Source of the DNA: Pycnopodia helianthoides
Taxonomy: Eukaryota > Echinodermata > Asteroidea > Forcipulatida > Asteriidae
Assembly (NCBI GenBank): GCA_032158295.1
Contig: CM063251.1
Coordinates: 10,889,016 to 10,953,015, forward strand
Length of the DNA: 64,000 nucleotides
Reading direction: 5' to 3'
In this document: positions 26,501 through 38,552 of the stretch, piece by piece
Layout of the letters: every line of letters begins with the position of its first letter
Position numbering within the stretch: position 1 is the stretch's first letter
Translations under genes and position numbers: made by a program
The notes under the pieces: model-generated
What the model was told of the DNA's origin: nothing
The model's database searches: none
The model's input: only the letters and a program-made list of their open reading frames with translations

Positions 26501-26709
26501 AACAGCATGAATATTATGAACAATACCGGACAGTCGGCACAATCTGCGAGGCTCGAGTTAAGATTGTTCGCCCGGGATCCTTCAGTGAACTTAGAGATCA
26601 CATCATAGCGACCTCAACGGCCAGTTATAACCAGTTTAAGATGCCAAAGAAGTTGCGCACTAAGGCTATTCTAGTTTTTATGCTGGACCGTGTAGTTGAT
26701 AGTAATTAG
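20527..26709 (+). CDS. GHDC-like: GH3-domain protein, copy A (GHDC-like, 633 aa, intact)
   Basis: Adenylate-forming enzyme of the GH3 family; plant members conjugate acyl acids to amino acids, animal substrates unknown. Exons: 20527-20647, 21402-22418, 23269-23404, 23686-23850, 24655-24803, 25537-25622 and 26482-26709. All introns are GT-AG and phases close exactly (1902 nt including stop). ATG is in a good context (ttcaaaATGG). Residues 9-24 form a signal-peptide-like hydrophobic run. Residues 41-57 (GIFAGFCVLSTMIALHI) form a second. Motif 1 FGTSSGTTGKGKLIPM starts at residue 169. Motif 2 YACTEGFIG is at 388-396, corresponding to the plant YGxSEG block. Motif 3 YRYRLGDVV is at 455-463. NQFKMPKK (608-615) matches the C-terminal GH3 NQYKTPR block. 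Secretory or membrane location is inferred. Confidence 0.92.
20648..21401 (+). other. Copy A intron 1
   Basis: Donor GTGAAA and acceptor TTTCTCGCAG. More than half of it is the TTAA-family element at 20919-21369, whose right end stops about 32 bp before exon 2. Confidence 0.85.
20919..21369. mobile_element. TIR element (AGGAACATTACAGAATTGG type)
   Basis: The left end GGGAACATTACATAATTGG and right end CCAATTCTGTAATGTTCCTT are inverted. The interior carries GAGAAAATAGTGAAAAACCG and CGCTCACTGAGCGATAAACT. At least four more copies occur (27724-28070, 28446-28588, 48607-49000, 62597-62987). Confidence 0.8.
22419..23268 (+). other. Copy A intron 2
   Basis: Donor GTAAAT and acceptor TTTACTGCAG. 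It contains a 17-18 base poly-G run near 22758 and no other feature I can name. Confidence 0.8.
23985..24165. repeat. Diverged copy of the GGGTCA/TGACCC element
   Basis: Contains TCTAGGTCAATATGACCACG and CCAGGTCAGACTGACCTGG, spaced as in 16127-16363. The ends are not clear. It lies in copy A intron 4. Confidence 0.45.
24310..24512. mobile_element. GGGTCA/TGACCC TIR element in copy A intron 4
   Basis: Left end CACTCTAAAAACTCCTGG and right end GGAAGTTTTTAGGGT. Same family as 16127-16363. Confidence 0.65.
24853..24890. repeat. Near-perfect 38-nt palindrome
   Basis: ATTGATCTACTTATACTG at 24853-24870 and CAGTATAATGTAGATCAAT at 24872-24890 are complementary except for one extra base. It starts 49 bp past the exon 5 donor of copy A and could form a stem in the intron. 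Confidence 0.7.
25038..25349. mobile_element. TATAGACCTTTC TIR element, inverted relative to 15816-16098
   Basis: CTATAGACCTTTC at the left and GACAGGTCTATA at the right. The interior has GCCAACCAGCGCGGTT and GTTGCAACGTCACGG, the reverse complements of motifs in the other copy. It lies in copy A intron 5. Confidence 0.7.
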
Positions 26710-27723
26710 GTGTTTGGATATTTCGCTCGGCCCCAGCGGCCTATCCAAGACCGCTGGGATGGGCTAATCAGCTTGCACAGATTCTTGTTCAGGAAGTACG
26801 TCATGCTTGCAGTGCTTGCAGTGCGAGTGTGATGCATGATGGGACTGAGCATTAACCAATGAGCGTGCCTAATACGTTTGCCCATCCCAGCGCCTTTGGT
26901 TTTAAGGCAAGGCGCTGGGGACGAGCGAATTTGGATATGGGTTGTTCGGGCCTCTGCCAAACACCTCTTGGTATTATAAATAGACCCCGTAAAGAGGGCT
27001 GTATTAAAACTCGACTTGAAATAACAGAAGCAACATGGACAAACCCAGAACTATTATGCCAATGCTCAGTTCATGTATTAGGCTGATCGTTTATGTGTGT
27101 TTTTTATATTAAAGGTGTAACCCTTTTACATTGTTACCGTCGGCTGACAAAGTGCAACTCAAAAAGGGTGTTATTAAAATGCGAACTGGACACTGAATAT
27201 GGTTCACTTCTTGCATGTAAGTTGCTGCTTTTGAATTGAATTACTTTTCTTTTCAATCATCGTCCAAATTGTCCCACGAATCTTTATTGTGGTATCGTCT
27301 AAAAAGGATGTTTAAAAAAGAGGTTTTTTAAAAATTCTCTAACTCACTGGTGTATTTGATAAGTTTAGTACTTAAAATGTTATCGTGCTTGGGGAAGTCT
27401 TCAAAAGTAAGATTCTAAAGTTAACAGTAAAATGTTGACAAAAACAATTAATGATAAAAACAAATCTAAATATATATTTACAAAAATAGAAAACACTTTT
27501 AGATCTTAGACCAGTTTTTAGTTCTTGAAAACCGTTTAGTTGTGGAGTAGATTTATGTCATAAGGGATCGATGGGAGCAAAATTATTATTGGCAAAAATT
27601 GTGGGACGGGAGAGGGCATGTTGAGTTGAGTGCGGTTGAAAGAAATTAGTCCAATGTGCGAGGTGATTTGTTTGTACCAATCAGAACTATAAATTTCTAT
27701 TTTCAATGAGACAGAGTTGATCT

Positions 27724-28070
27724 TTAAAGGAACATTAAAGAATTGGTAAGAACAAAATTTGTAAAATACACTTTTTGATCACAGAATTGAAAATATTTAT
27801 GTCTGAAATGCCATATTTGATGAGAAATGAATAAACTAATTATCCGATTGGAGTTTATCGCTCAGTGAGCGTTTTATTCATTTGTTGAATCTGTATGATT
27901 TCATGCAAATGTGTAATCGGTTTTTCACTATTTTCTCGTGACCCAGATGGCCGATCGATCTCAAACTTCTACAGTTTTGTCAGTTTATGTATATGGTGGA
28001 TTACATAAAGTGTTTACACTGCAAGCAACTGTTTTGTTAGTAAAAACCAATTTTGTAATATTCCTTTAAA
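27724..28070. mobile_element. AGGAACATTA TIR element
   Basis: TTTAAAGGAACATTAAAGAATTGG at the left and CCAATTTTGTAATATTCCTTTAA at the right. Same interior motifs as 20919-21369 in the opposite orientation. Confidence 0.8.
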
Positions 28071-28445
28071 GCTGTATTTCAGTTTTTTTCTTACCATTTT
28101 ATGAGTAATTTTGATGAAATAAATACACAATTTGTAATTTTCGTTGCGCTAATAATTAAATAGGCCTAAAGTTTTTCTTAATAAAAATATTAAGAAGTTC
28201 ATTTGGGGAATGCATATTTTTGTTAAGCATAACAATTAATTAGGCCTAAAGTCTATTTGGATAACATTATTAAAGAAAGTTCAATCTAGATTGTGATAAA
28301 GCAGCCTGTTAAATATTAAATTTAGTAAATGAGTAAAAATCATAGATAATTAGAACTCATCTCAAAGAAAAACTCTCGCACATCCGACAAAATTAATTTT
28401 TTTTATTAGACAACACAAATTCATTTTAAGACTAAACATTTACCG

Positions 28446-28588
28446 TTAAAGGAACATCTGGGTCACGAGAAAATAGTGAAAAACCGGGGATGTTTTCTAC
28501 TATCATCATCATTAGGCCGTGTAAGTTTTATGTAAATCTGTGATCAAAAGTATATTTTACAATTACCAATTCTGTAATGTTCCTTTAA
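28446..28588. mobile_element. Internally deleted AGGAACATTA element
   Basis: A 143 bp derivative: left end AAAGGAACAT jumps to CTGGGTCACGAGAAAATAGT and then to GATGTTTTCTACTATCATCA and the right end AATTCTGTAATGTTCCTTT. Confidence 0.75.
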
Positions 28589-29002
28589 ACATGTTCTATT
28601 GGGACATGTTCGCTTGCTTCAGTATCACGTGATTCGTGCACACCCCCATTTGCCATGCTATTTGTCTAGGTCTAAATAGGGAACTAGGAATTTTTGAGAT
28701 TGTTGGCCGAATTTTTCCCGAGTATACAAAACGTTTATTTACAAACAGACAGTTCCAAATTAACAGTTTGATGACATCATGCAGAGGCAATAAACAAATT
28801 GTTTTAAAGTGGCTGACTGTGGAACTTGTCACAGTAGCTTCAATGTATAAAACGTAAACAACACTTCAGTGCAATAAACATCATTGTGTCGATCTCAAAG
28901 TTTTCATTATCGTTACAGCTATGTTCGATTTCAGCGTTCACCTCGATATTATACAGCACTTGAATATCTACTTGTGTTTAGTTTTTATTGTTGACTACAC
29001 AG

Positions 29003-32000
29003 TCAATTATTGGTAGTTACTACACACTCAAGCATGAAATCCAACAGCGCCTTAGTGCGCAACTTCTTAGGCATCTTGAACTGGTTATAAGTGGCCGTTG
29101 AGGTCGCTATGATGTGATCTTTCAGTTTGTTGAAAGAGCCCGGGCGAACGACAACAACGCGAGCCTCGCGTATTGTGCCGAATTGACGATAGTGCTCGTA
29201 GAACTCATGCTGTTTCTGCAGAGATTTATCGAACTGAATAAAAAACGAGAAGAATATTTTACGAGCAAGCATGAGATAGAAAAAAGACATTTCAAAGGCA
29301 CAAGATTTTATTCATGCTGTTTCCGTGTTATAGAAGACCCTCCCTGAAATCCATCAACTTTGGCTTATCACTTCATTTTTGTATATTTTAAAATACGGTT
29401 CACAAAGCAGAAGGACCTTGGTGTCCCAGGCTGTTTGACGATTTCAAAACCCCTGTTTTAATAAGACTTGTAATCAAAAACCAAACTTCATTTTTTTTTT
29501 AAAGTTCAGTTCAGTATGTTGTTTGAAGAGTTTTGAGAAAGCATTTTACCATTGACATCTGATCAGCAGATAATCGGAACTCCTTGTCTGATTCGAGCTC
29601 AACGAAGAGCAAATAATACATGTCATATTCGCCATCTGAAAGGAAAAAGACAGCGTCCAAAGTTGTCACTTATGTCACTCAAGTGATTTTGTGTCCCCAA
29701 AAATGATCAGAGCATACTGATCGAAGCTTCAACGACAGCATTGACTGCATGGCCTTGTCATGGTGTTTGCACGGTGATAACATGAACATTTTAAAACTAT
29801 TTCTGAACTTGAGGATAACGGTCAGGTCTAACTTCTAAAAAACAACAACCACACATTCGCATTAAATACAATTTTGAAACACAACAGACAGTTTAGGCAG
29901 TCCTATTGGTTGAAAGGTGGTCACATGACCAAGGTTACCTGGTATTAAACGGCTGATAGGAACATGGCTGGAGCTGTTTAAGACCGGTTAGATCGCGAAA
30001 GGCACCTGAACATGAATTGAACACTTACATCAAATCATACAAAGCGAGCAAAGTTTGTCATGGATGGGAATAAAAAGTAGTGACTTGGTCTTAAGCGGCC
30101 ATAAACAAAATCTTGCAGGGTCGTGGCCGTGTGATAAAGGACATCGCCTTCGGCTCGGTCGGTCCTTTACCAGACAGCCGCGAACCTGCCGGTTTTTTAA
30201 CGGCCGTTTAAAACCTCGTCGCAACTCTTTTATTCCCTAAAATAGAAATTGTAAGAATTCAACCAAAATGTACATTCTCATTTTAAACTTCTCCAAGTCC
30301 CCCTCTTTGATATATACAAACTATGGCGCCCACTAATTGGTCGACCAATCGTGATAATTTTGGCGCCTCTTTTTTCTAACCAACCGTGTTTAAGACGAAT
30401 TCTTACCATTAACGTCATCATGTAAAAGTGGGCTCTCTGCGCATGCCCATTCCACTAGAGTAGCTTCATCCCATCCTACCAAGCTTTCTTGTATGGCTTT
30501 GTTGACCACTAGTTTGTCAATCTTCTCACTGCGTAGATTAAACATCTCCCCCGTTCTATAGCAATAAGACCAAAGTAAAAGACATCAAACACGGGAGGTA
30601 ATCGAGTTTCTTGTGTAGGAATTTTGTAATGTAAAAACCAAAAGGGGTCGAGACCGGAAAACCTGGGATCCGTGATCTGCATGGAAAGAGTCGTGAAGTT
30701 CACAAGGTTCTGGAGCACGGGATGTCGTTGGTTCTAATCCCATCCAAGGTGCCTGACGTATTTATCTACCACAGCACTCGGAATTAAGCTCCGATTATAA
30801 AGCGTTTCCATCCATGTAGGATGAAAACTGCAAGACATCGTTCTTTATCCCCAACGCAATAATTACACTATAGAGTACAATGAAGTGACATTCTATACCT
30901 GTACAGAACGGTAACCACTGGGCAACACTCGATGAAATCCACAACCTCGACAACATCGCCCAACCGGTAACGGTAAAATCCCGATATGGCCGTTATAGCA
31001 ATCTCATACCGCTTGCCAACCTCGACCTCATCCATCAACAATGTGTGTGGACTCTCTTCGGAACTGCATGTGAGAAAACAGTAATAAGTAATGATAGTGT
31101 GGATGTCATGTCCATGTACATCAACTACAGTGGTTTCATGGTGAATAGCATAGAGGCTGTCTTAAACTTAAAACTATTAACAAAAACTGTGTATCTTACG
31201 TGGTTTATTTTGAAACCTTTTTGAGTTTAATCGGCGTAAGAAGTTTGGCTGTTTTAGCTAAAGAGGCCTACCTGAGATGTTCCGGAATAAACTCAACGAT
31301 CATTTCACTTGGGAGGAATGTATACTGTGTCTTATCTACCCATGCATTCAAGCCAATAAATCCTTCTGTGCATGCATAGCCTGACGCGTATTGTCGGGTA
31401 CCTGCAGTGAAGATAACTCGTGTAAGATAATACATCACATTTGGAAGATACCATAGCGGGAAATGTCATGAAAAGTAAACAGAAAATCAATCTCAAACAT
31501 TACCTGTACAGCTCATCTCATTCACTGGAAAAACATTACTCAGAAAAATCTTAATTAAAAGTTGAAAACAACAACTGCTATTACCTTTGGTGTATCTTGC
31601 CTCAAGCTTCTTCTTGTACCCAGAGATGTCGATAGTCGATACGCGGACGAGATGAGGCCAGATTCTACCCACGATGCCCACGAAGCCTTTAGCAAACTCC
31701 CTCCTCAGTTCGTCTGCTCGAGCTGGGTCTGCTGTCAAAGCTGCGTCCAGAGATCGTCGAATTCCCTCATCGAGTTGTAATTTGGGGCTAACCCTTCCTT
31801 TAGTCAGATCCTCTAAAAACATCTCCTGTTCGTCTTCCAGCATTTTAAATGCTCTGTAAACTTGAGACGCAAATGGCGCAAAAAACTGGCTGATATTTTT
31901 GTCGGTGAGAGCAAAGAGAGTATGTACGTATGTGGCTTCGAAATCGGTGGATATCTTGAAGCCACTGGGCGGCGTGTTCTGCAGAGCGGATACGAAAAAA

Positions 32001-35000
32001 TTGGTGAAGGTTCCTTCAGGAATGAACATCACTGGCGCGATACGCATTCCAGATTTCGTGAACTTCTCCGCAGGCTTGCAGTACAGCAAACAAATTTTCT
32101 GTACCGGGCTAATCGAGAAAAGCAGATTTGAAATTGCCATAGCAACTTGGTGGAACACTTTCGCACTGACCATCGGAATAAGTTTGCCCTTTCCTGTTGT
32201 GCCAGACGAAGTTCCAAATCGTTCAAGTTTTGTCGCAACGCAGACGTTCTTTTCCCCGTCTGCCAGCCTGGTGAAGTAATCTCGATAGTGCTCATACTTA
32301 GTGAGTGGATGCTTCTCACGGAACTCTTGAAGTGATTTGATGTCGCTGAAGCCGTATCGCACGCCGTACTCCGTCTTCGCATCACGGGCGAGCAGCTTCG
32401 TAAGAAATTTCTCTTGCTCTTTCCTTGGACGTTGCCAGACTTTTTTGATGTTAGAGTATACAGACGAGGCTGTGAGACTAGGAATCTGCTGTATCAAATA
32501 CTGAACCAACAGAGTCGCTAGAGTGTGGGTCTCGGAACAGCGCAGAGTTGAGATGTGAAAAGCTATAACGGTTGATAATCCGCATAAACCAGCAAATATA
32601 CCTAGGAAAAACGGCAAGCACTAGTTAATTGAGGTGTTCGTGCATCAGCGCGATCAACTCATTGTTTTTGTTCGGTTTTTCTTATTCTTCCGAACGAGAC
32701 TTGTCGGCAGGCAAACGCAAAGTTGCGAACTTTTGATCAACTTGAAACTTCTTGTGAAGTAAGAACATAACTAGCAGAAGGTAAGTACGTTGTGACGTCA
32801 CGATTGCGTCATCAGGTGTCAAATTACATGCAATTTAAGTTCAAAAAGTGACGTCATGCCAATGCCTGTATGTCTCTGAATATTACAGCTACAGTATTCA
32901 TATTCGGGCATATGATAGACCAAGACATGGGCAACATTTGAAAACTTAACGCCAAAATCGTATGACCTTTACTTCCGGGTCGTTACTCTGGGTCGAAGTT
33001 TGCCTTTGTTTTTTTCTTGAAAAACATCTCTTTCGGGCTTATTTACGGCATAACTCAAGATTGAAATTGAATTGAACATTGAAACTCATCAGACATTTGA
33101 ACCTCAATATCAAGACGACACAAACTTGATGATGTCATGATGACGTCATCAGGTTTTGAATTACAATAAATCAAAGTTTAATATTTGTAAAAAATCATAA
33201 CTCGTGAACCACATGTTGGATTTTTACACAATCGACACATCATCGGACAGGTCGTTGAAAGTTCAACAAAACCTACACAAAACTTGACCCCATTTGACCT
33301 TAACTTCCAGTTCAAATCGGAAGTTGAAAATTTCAAAAATTCATATCTCAAAAACTGCCAATTATTTTAATTTATTTTTTGTATCAAGGTGTAGAACGTT
33401 AAGCCTGCTCAACCTTTTGTTTTGCACTCAGATGACAACATTTTTACCTTTACATCAGGTCGAAAAAGGCGCACCTTTAAGTTGACCCACATTGACAACG
33501 AACGATAGTGAAACTGAAAGAACACAGGTAGACATAAGAACGTGCGCCTACACATCGCATGCACTGAAGGTGCGTACCGCGGCGTGTTCTGCTCGACTGA
33601 TCACAGGGGGGCAAAGTCCATTTGGCATAAGCTATGCATAGAGCAAGGCTGTATGGGCTGTTAGTCTAATCCAAGGGTGAGCATTTTTGTCAGATAACAA
33701 AAGACACACTTCCAAAGATCACACAACCTTCAAACTTCGCACATAGTTAGCTCTTCAATTGTAGAAGACACCGCTTTCTTGACGTCATAATGACGTAAGC
33801 AGGTGTTCAATTAAATTTAAAAAAAAAATTAATATATTTGAAAAATTAATAACTTATGAACCGTGAATTGGAATTTTACAATCTATACATCATCGGAGAG
33901 GTCTTCGAAAAATAAACAAACGCTTCACAGAGTGTGGACTCAATTGACCTTGTCTTTTGGTTGAAAGCGGAAGTTAAGTAGTAACCTTAGCATTTATTTC
34001 CTGTGTAACAAATGTACTTTCCGGGAAAATTCAAAAGCTATCAACAATCTTTTCATCGATTTAATTAAACACTGACCCAATTGATAGCCGAACACCTCGG
34101 TGTTTGTTCGTACAAACACTAAATTCTAGTTTAAGTTTGATACAGTTTTGATCACGACCAGAGGGGATGGCATAATTTTGTAAAGATACTGTATCCAATG
34201 GTTGGATTGATAGCGAATGCCTAATAGGCGTGTTGTACAGCCCAGGTTAGCTGTTATACCATGTCCGATATATGGCAGAGGGTATCCCCCACCCCTAACA
34301 CACTCTTTTCACTCTTTTCTTCTTGTAAAGAAGTACCCCGCAAAAGCCTCTAAAGAATTCCTGAGATTCCTAAAACACAATGAAGACACACTATGAGGGG
34401 TGTTGGGGTGGGGGGGGGGGCGCACACCATGCCACATATCGAGCACCAAAATGTTAGCTGTTGCTGCGTGCGAGGTCAGCCACTGCTGTGTAAAGCTTCC
34501 TATGCAAATACTGACTGCAGTTATAGGTTAACAAACTTTACAGTTCAAAATGTGGATGCAAATAAGCTATACGAATTGAGGCGGAAGTGAATGTCACCAT
34601 CGATTTGGATCCAATCTGTGTGGTAATTTAGCGAATTTTGTGTACTCTGACAGGCTAATTACATCCAAATCTCGTCCCACAGCTTTATGTCTTTATATTC
34701 AGAAAGAAAGAGACCAAGAATCAAGTTATAAATAACCAATAAAAATGGTTCCCACCACAATACAAACTATATATTTATATTAAGTACCGGTAACGTGAGC
34801 TGTTCAGCTGAAAACAAGTGTACTATCATTTTCCTCGTTATATATACCGTTGCAACCATACCAAGTGTTTGAAAACTTGAAATGAGTTTAACATTACAAT
34901 TGAAATGCACATGACAACATTTCATTTACAGTCACACTTAAATAGTAATTGAAGTTGAATTTTTAGGGGGGGGGGACCGACCCGGTATTTGACCTACTCA

Positions 35001-35122
35001 CCGGTGACAGTTTTCACCGTCCACGATACATCACCAGCCCAACAATAGTTAGCAGCAAACGCCGTCACAAACCCAGAGAACATAACCCACACCAAGCAGC
35101 GAAACTTCCATGTTACCGCCAT
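29003..35122 (-). CDS. GHDC-like: GH3-domain protein, copy B (GHDC-like, 632 aa, intact)
   Basis: Exons on the minus strand: 35122-35002, 32601-31585, 31401-31272, 31063-30899, 30555-30407, 29635-29550 and 29233-29003, with GT-AG introns and the same phases as copy A (1899 nt). The start (MAVTWKFRCLVWVM) gives a signal-peptide-like segment and exon 2 opens with GIFAGLCGLSTVIAF. The nucleotide-binding motif FGTSSGTTGKGK, the YACTEGF block, YRYRLGDVV and YNQFKMPKK are all present. Exon 3 is six bases shorter than in A and C (two residues lost before QYTFLP). It faces copy C head-to-head about 3.9 kb away and is its closest relative, including in intron sequence. A and B are convergent. Confidence 0.92.
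30066..30237. mobile_element. TIR element (GGGAATAAAA type) in copy B intron 5
   Basis: GGGAATAAAAAGTAGTGAC at the left pairs with GTCGCAACTCTTTTATTCCC at the right. The interior has GGCCGTGTGATAAAGGACAT and GGTCCTTTACCAGACAGCCG. Confidence 0.65.
32602..35001 (-). other. Copy B intron 1 with diverged direct repeats
   Basis: 2.4 kb intron (donor GTGAGT, acceptor TTCCTAG). From about 32780 to 34000 it repeats a theme of TGACGTCAT, CATCATCGGA.AGGTC and TTGACC...ACTTCC at roughly 600 bp spacing (33117-33320 against 33780-33975). Poly-G runs lie near 34413 and 34968. Confidence 0.6.
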
Positions 35123-36279
35123 GATGAAGGTCCGAACACTCTTGTCTTGTCAAGCGGTTCTCTATTTAGCTCCCAGTAGGGTTGTTCGCGTGCAACAACA
35201 CTGATGCAATATGAGCACTGTTAGCGAATCTGCGCTGGCTCAAAATGGCTCAGGAATTGGCGCATTATAAGCCGAAGAACAAATCTTATCAAAATCAATG
35301 GTGTTATCGCAGTGACTGCAAATCTTTGCCTTGTGCACTGTTCCCACACTCTTGTTTACTCAAGAACAAGCTGTGTAACGACAAAGTATGTTTGTTGATT
35401 AAAATCTTTAATCGGAAAGTTCATCTTTTGTATAACGTTCATATCAGTACCAATCGTGCAGCGAAATATTTGCATGAAATCGTCACTGAATTTATCCCAC
35501 AGCATCTCAGGTACGCCTACCTGAGACGATCATACTTGTGGGGAGGAGGGATGGATGCTCTACGGGTAAGCATTTATTCGTAGACTCCTACCACACTAAT
35601 TCACTCAACTTACCCGTATAGAGCCACTACGAATGCATCGACTTGCACAGTGAGAAGGGACTCAAGATGATGTTGTGTTAGCCAATAGGGGGCCACCCTC
35701 AGCCCGGCCTCCTGAGTTATACATCTCGTGAACCAGTATTATCGGAAGCCGGGCCTGGGCTCAACCCGACCCAGAGGGGGCGCCTAGGAATTGTAATAGG
35801 CTATACCAAAAGATATGGTAAGGACCTGTAGTAACAACTAATGAGAGCAGTAACACCTATATAATGCCCACGACCATAGCCCGAACGCCATGAGCATGGA
35901 CTGTGGTCTTGACGGGTGTAATAGGCCAAGCGTCTGTGGAAGCTGCGTTGATTGTCTGCACTATCCAGCTAGTGATCGTGCGTGTCCTTCGAGGCCGATC
36001 GATGTGGGGGAATGGACGTAATGAGAAGTTGCTTGCATTCTCCAGGCAGATGTTTTGTTCGGCTAACTTTGGTACCTTACTAAGGTACCACTTAAGTGCC
36101 CGTACGGGGTACCATAGTTTATATTCCGGGGGACTGATGACACGAACTAATATTTTTACCTGACGGGGATGCTTGGGAATTCTAGAACGTGGCCATCGCT
36201 GACCGTTCGAAGCACCCACTCGTTGGGGATAAGTCTCTATCAGGACCATTGGATGTTGGCTTGACACCCATGTAAGCCT

Positions 36280-36950
36280 TTGCATATCCTGCCCACATGG
36301 GCTTGCCCAGGTCTTTCCCATACAACACCTATATCAAACTTTGCATATCCTGCCCACCCCACACGGGCTTGCCCACAGGTATTCCCCATTATTTAATGGT
36401 ACCCATGTCCAGGGCAAATTACAAAACCCATGGGAAGAATCATAAACCCCATGGGCCTGCTAAACTAACACATTTACCTCATAATGGCTGAGGTCTTTCC
36501 TATTTGATACGCATTTGTGTCTTTGCATATCCCTGCCCAGGTCTTCCCCCATTTATACGACACCCATTGCCTTTGCATATTATCCTGCCCACATGGGCTT
36601 GCCCAGGTCTTTCCCATACGACACCTATATGAGCCTTTGCATATCCTGCCCACATGGGCTTTGCCCAGGTCTTTCCCATACGACACCTATATGAGCCTTT
36701 GCATATCCTGCCCACATGGGCTTGCCAAGGTCTTCCCCATTATTTAATGATACCCATGTCCTTAGCAAATTCCAAACCAATTGGAAGGATCAGAAGTCCC
36801 ATTGGCTTGCTAAACTAAAATATTTACCCCATAATGGCTGACTGGCTGAGGTCTTTCCTATTTGATACCCATTTGTGTCTTTGCATTTCCCTGCCCAGGT
36901 CTTCCCCCACATGGGCTTGCCCAGATTTACCCCATACATGCCAATTTCAG
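36280..36950. repeat. Tandem array, unit about 62 bp
   Basis: Unit phrases TTTGCATATCCTGCCCACAT, GGGCTTGCCCAGGTCTTTCC and CATACGACACCTATATGAGC recur, best preserved at 36578-36730 (two adjacent near-identical units), with degenerate copies on both sides. Short proteins repeating MGKTWA across it are artefacts. Confidence 0.85.
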
Positions 36951-36957
36951 TTTGTTT

Positions 36958-37200
36958 GCGCATTTTTTTCTGTACATAGACCTTGCAAAACTGCACCCTT
37001 AAGGTGATGTCATGTGACACTTGATAACTTCATCGTGACGTGACCTCATATTGTAAATGTACATCCCGGCTTGCTTGAACAAATGCAAGGTTTCAGCTCG
37101 ATTGCGCATATTTTCCTGTAAATGTAAATCTTTGAAAAGTGCACCTTTAGGTTGACATCACGTGACACTTGATGACGTCATGTGTTGGGACCTCAAATTG
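36958..37200. repeat. Two diverged direct repeats, about 147 bp each
   Basis: GCGCAT at 36958 and 37104 both lead to TTTTCCTGTA..T, AAAA.TGCACC and TG(A)CATCACGTGACACTTGAT-like phrases. The CACGTGACACTTGATGACGT theme resembles parts of copy B intron 1. Confidence 0.6.
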
Positions 37201-37556
37201 TCGTTGTAACACATCTTGAATACATGCCAGGCGGCCACTTCGCGAGGCTGTTCGTACCCGGTGACGATTGGGCGACACAGACCCAGACATTACATAGTGA
37301 AATACGTTATTCAACAAAACAGAAATGCACAGATGATGGAAAGTAATTATGTTGCTTTGGAATATATTTCTGTGTGTTGCGATCTGTTGTCGAGTGCAAC
37401 TCGTTCGAGTGTAACAAATTTGTTGGTGTTCTCTGAAAAATTGTGTAGTGAATGATTGATATTGTATAGTGGAATGTTATTATTTTGAGTATAAATAGGC
37501 ATGCAAAGTGTGAGCCACAATTACAGAGCTTTTAAAGGGACAAAGGTGGGAAAAAA

Positions 37557-37920
37557 ATATTGTAAAAATCTTCGTTCGAGAACGAAAATAATCTTCCGTT
37601 CAAACGAAAATAATCTTCGTTCTTACGAAAACAAATCGTCGTTCGAACTCACGCACGTGTGCTGCCCGAGACACAGACGCCATTATTGACGACGTGGAGG
37701 CACGCTAGAAGTCGCGTCTTCAGCCTGCACGCTAGCACTATCAGTCTGCAGCGTTGTCAACAGTGGCGGCTAAGTCTCTATGCAGGCACGTGCGCGCGCC
37801 GCGGGATTGTTAATATTTTCGTTCGAACGAAGATTTTTTTTTGTTCTAACGGAGATTTTTTTCGTTCGATTTTTTTCGTGCGAACGAAGATTTTTTTCGT
37901 TCGAACAAAGATTTTTCCAG
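37557..37920. repeat. Foldback element built from GTTCGAACGAA units
   Basis: The left cluster (about 37565-37645) has ATCTTCGTTCGAGAACGAAA-type units; the right cluster (about 37815-37920) has CGTTCGAACGAAGATTTTTT units in inverted orientation. Outer ends AAAAATCTTCGTTCGA and TCGAACAAAGATTTTT pair. Confidence 0.7.
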
Positions 37921-38120
37921 ATGTTTTTTCTTTACCTTTGTACCTATACAAGCTCCGTACACAATCATTATTCTTTTGAAGCCTGGGCAACACAAACCTT
38001 ACATAGATGAAGTTTACCAGTGAAAAGTATTTATAGGTACAACAAAGGTGGGTGCGGAGGGCTTATTACCCCCACGACTGACCCCATACCAAAAAAAATC
38101 AGCACACTTAAACCATCAGA

Positions 38121-38552
38121 CTGCAATCCACAGTCCGTTTGTATTTGCGTGAAATTAATTTTTTTGGAGAACCCAATCACTTTCAAATGGCCCAAAACCT
38201 TGAATATAGACCCTTTTGACCAAATAAAAAAAAAAAAAAAAAATATATATTATATTATTTTTTTAGATGAGCCCACATTTGTCTCTGTGTATATTTTAGA
38301 CCACATGGTTCAATTAACCTAGCAGTGGCCATTGGCCCCAATGATGAAAAATGGCCGACAATTCCTCAGGGATTTCCGGGAGAGCTGGTCATTGATTTTT
38401 TGGGGGGTGAAAAAGACCCCGGATAGTAACGAGACATTTACCACGCTATTTGGCTAGGTGTAGATGGGGAACCTGTAATATTTTTAGATAACAAAATTAA
38501 AAAAAATGGCAGAGTACTGATTATTTAATTAAAAACGGACTGTTGATTGCAG
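38121..38552. repeat. Inverted-repeat pair
   Basis: ACTGCAATCCACAGTCCGTTT (38121-38141) is matched by AAACGGACTGTTGATTGCAGT (38532-38552), as expected for the ends of a non-autonomous element of about 430 bp. Confidence 0.5.

Larger units (their letters stand above)
26710..29002. other. Intergenic between convergent GH3 copies A and B
   Basis: 2.3 kb between the stop codons of A (plus) and B (minus). It holds two TTAA-family elements and AT-rich sequence. No clear coding sequence. AATAAA lies 14 nt past the B stop on the minus strand (28989-28984), a candidate polyadenylation signal though very close. Confidence 0.6.

Noticed and set aside
31562..32335. Plus-strand frames opposite GH3 copy B exon 2 (similar shadows lie over A, C and D)
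   Set aside because: They are antisense or alternative-frame shadows of strongly conserved GH3 coding sequence.
36474..36747. Frames with repeated MGKTWA or RSFPYDTYMSLCISCP units
   Set aside because: They are translations of the 62-bp tandem array in several frames.
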